From the NCBI RefSeq assembly GCF_000023785.1, contig NC_012982.1:558001-622000 (forward strand): a DNA stretch of 64,000 nt, given 5' to 3'. Shown piece by piece: positions 62,439-64,000 of this stretch (within the stretch, counting starts at the first letter, position 1; every line of letters starts with the position of its first letter). Position numbers and translations under genes: made by a program. Below the pieces are notes generated by a model that did no database searches, was not told the origin of the DNA, and worked only from the letters and a program-made list of their open reading frames with translations. This DNA comes from Hirschia baltica ATCC 49814 (GTDB lineage Bacteria > Pseudomonadota > Alphaproteobacteria > Caulobacterales > Hyphomonadaceae).

Positions 62439-63269
62439 CTATTGCTGTGCGCGTTTCATGAGGAAAATACGAGCTTGATCAAGATATGTTGGGCGAGGGG
62501 ACGCTGTGAATTCAGGATGTTTATCTATGAATTCTTCAAAAGCTTCTTTTTGACCAATTTCATTGATGTCAGAGCGCCAGCCCCAATCATCAAAGATCAA
62601 TACAGAGGTTTCAGCTAAAAGCGGTTCGATAAAGTTTAGAACTTCACACGTTGCTGAGTAGATATCACAATCTATCATAACAATACTGGCTTTATTCATG
62701 CCATATTTTTGTATCGTATCGTCATTGCAGGTTTCGTTGAACCAGCCTTTTACAAGATGCACGTTGGATAGATCGACGCCCTGCTTTTCTAAATAAGATT
62801 TTGTGGCACCTTCTGTTGAAGCAAAAGCGCCCTTGTCCCAACCTTCTTCTTCAGAACCAGCAGGCATGCCTTTAAATGAATCAAAGCCAATGCTGCGAAT
62901 ATGTCCTAGATTTGCTTTTTTTAGAGAATGGCGCATGGTTGCGAGAGAGGTTCCTCGACTAACGCCGAATTCTAGATGATCACCAAATTTATGGCCATTT
63001 TGTTGAAGTTCGTCGATAATTTGATTGCAAATTCGTGCGTATTTTTGCTCAGGAATAAGTGGTTTCCACTTCGCTAAACCATATGCCATAGCAACACGCT
63101 TTAGCTTTAGTTTAGTTTTCCATTTTGCTTCGTTCAGCTCATAACGTGCTTTTTTTAGCGGCGATAATATACCAAGATGAGAGAGTGTAGATTTAAGTGC
63201 GTGTATCATAGTGAAAACTTCATCCATATCGGGGTTTGGATTTAAGTGACTGATATCCGACTGTTTCAT
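62439..63269 (-). CDS. TylF/MycF-type SAM methyltransferase
   Basis: Predicted 276 aa. FGVSRGTSLATMRHSLKKAN and LGHIRSIGFDSFKGMPAGSE are the TylF opening. VHLVKGWFNETCND, ASIVMIDCDIYSATCEVLNF and VLIFDDWGWRSDINEIGQKE (metal ligands and base) follow. Relatives are macrocin O-methyltransferases and sugar or polysaccharide decorating enzymes. With no biosynthetic cluster nearby, the substrate is unknown. It is convergent with rpsD. Confidence 0.85.
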   Translation of the reverse strand: MKQSDISHLNPNPDMDEVFTMIHALKSTLSHLGILSPLKKARYELNEAKWKTKLKLKRVAMAYGLAKWKPLIPEQKYARICNQIIDELQQNGHKFGDHLEFGVSRGTSLATMRHSLKKANLGHIRSIGFDSFKGMPAGSEEEGWDKGAFASTEGATKSYLEKQGVDLSNVHLVKGWFNETCNDDTIQKYGMNKASIVMIDCDIYSATCEVLNFIEPLLAETSVLIFDDWGWRSDINEIGQKEAFEEFIDKHPEFTASPRPTYLDQARIFLMKRAQQ

Positions 63270-63568
63270 TACCCAGTTTTACTATCTTAGATTGTTTTAT
63301 TGTCCTTAAATTTTGCTGGGATACATCGAAATACCCTTAAAACTTATATTATTTTATGGTTAATGTCATCCCGAACGTGACAAAAATGAAAGATTGCTAC
63401 TTGTGGGTGACCATAATTGGCCAATAAATTTAATCTGTTCAAACCCTTGGTCAGCTAAGAAAAATTATGCTCTTATAAAAATCCCGCAGATTTCTATGGG
63501 AATATTGTTGTTTTGAGGTCTATTTGTCGTGGACCTGCGTGTTATGGATATTGAATAAAGGTAAGTGC

Positions 63569-64000
63569 ATGTTTGATCGTCCAAATATAGAGGAAATTCG
63601 GAAGGCGACACTGGCCAAGCCGGGCAAGAAAATTTCATTGGACGAGTACACAACTGATGGAACTGAATTATTCCCAGATAAAGATGAAGCTAAACGATCC
63701 CTGAAAGACGATGCACTGGCGATTGATGAATTGCAGGACCGTCTCTACGCTGAGAAAACACAGGGCATGCTGCTTATTTTGCAGGGCATAGATACATCTG
63801 GCAAAGATGGCACAACAAAAGCTGTGTTCTCTCAAACATCACCTTTAGGCTTGCGCGTTCATGCTTTTGGTAAGCCTTCTTCAAATGAATTGGCCCGTGA
63901 TTATCTTTGGCGCATTCATAATTTTATACCGCGTCTGGGTGAAATTGCTGTGTTTAATCGCTCTCACTATGAGGATGTTTTGATTGGGCGCGTGCGAGGG
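63569..64000 (+). CDS. PPK2-family polyphosphate kinase, N-terminal part (runs off the window)
   Basis: The first 144 codons are in the window. LISLD-type opening, then QGMLLILQGIDTSGKDGTTK (Walker A, G-x-D-x-x-G-K-D) and GEIAVFNRSHYEDVLIGRVR (the R-S-H-Y-E-D motif of PPK2). PPK2 uses polyphosphate to phosphorylate nucleotides. The ATG at 63569 has AAAGG 7 nt upstream. The C-terminal part is to the right of the window. Confidence 0.93.
   Translation, partial: MFDRPNIEEIRKATLAKPGKKISLDEYTTDGTELFPDKDEAKRSLKDDALAIDELQDRLYAEKTQGMLLILQGIDTSGKDGTTKAVFSQTSPLGLRVHAFGKPSSNELARDYLWRIHNFIPRLGEIAVFNRSHYEDVLIGRVRG

Noticed and set aside
1-64000. Prophage, insertion sequences, CRISPR arrays, tRNA or rRNA genes
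   Set aside because: No transposase, integrase or phage structural motifs, no regularly spaced direct repeats of CRISPR length, and no T-loop or acceptor pattern were seen.

Overview
The window reads as chromosome of an AT-leaning, flagellated alphaproteobacterium, most likely a Caulobacterales/Hyphomonadaceae-type organism. The case rests on FliX (a Caulobacter-lineage flagellar assembly factor) divergent from flgI, a PflI-like gene behind fliM, a DksA with a CxxT/CxxA finger, and CtrA-type boxes (TTAA-N7-TTAAC) in front of flgB and fliX, with a weaker one at fliL. I see no prophage, insertion sequence, CRISPR array, tRNA or rRNA.

Layout. 1-11.4 kb is flagellar: flgI (partial, leftward) | fliX, dksA | flgH-flgA-flgG-flgF (one leftward operon) | fliL-fliM-pflI-like-motE-like-large TPR protein (one rightward operon). 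11.4-17 kb holds a small hydrophilic protein, catalase, a secreted protein, a degenerate EF-hand-like protein and a chemoreceptor, then a gene-free stretch rich in hairpins (16.8-17.3 kb). 17.3-27.4 kb is housekeeping and metabolic: a DCC-HTTM membrane fusion, ttcA, an M28 peptidase, a LysR/VOC/mdaB group and putP. 27.4-30 kb returns to the flagellum: fliO-fliP leftward, and flgB-flgC-fliE rightward behind a CtrA box. That second cluster is followed not by export-gate genes but by an RDD membrane protein and a TIR-domain membrane protein. 32.8-43 kb: a DUF389 membrane protein, a lipoprotein, a sugar C-methyltransferase, biotin genes bioA | bioF-bioD, DUF1203, a truncated globin, an FMN reductase and a DUF481 beta-barrel. 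43-51 kb: an ABC-F ATPase coupled to a QEGLA-motif metallopeptidase, a GGDEF-EAL protein and a TIGR03862 flavoprotein. 51-64 kb: a GH51 arabinofuranosidase, a CHMI-like tautomerase, icd, a GSGD-repeat lipoprotein, methyltransferases, sdaA, a WYL regulator divergent from a GST-like gene, rpsD, a TylF-like methyltransferase and a partial PPK2.

How it works together. The flagellar blocks supply the P/L rings and their chaperone (FlgI, FlgA, FlgH), the rod (FlgB, FlgC, FlgF, FlgG, FliE), the switch and stator-associated parts (FliM, FliL, MotE-like) and the export gate (FliO, FliP). CtrA boxes would tie early flagellar genes to the cell cycle, and FliX is the known checkpoint between early assembly and later gene expression in Caulobacter. 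The chemoreceptor and the GGDEF-EAL protein fit a motile/sessile life style. The most unusual items are the TIR-transmembrane protein with a LytR_C-like extracytoplasmic end, six His-centred heptads in FliL, the hairpin-rich stretch at 16.9-17.25 kb, the metallopeptidase beside an ABC-F factor, and two near-identical 13-nt loops in terminator hairpins 1.6 kb apart. All family calls come from reading motifs by eye; no searches were run.
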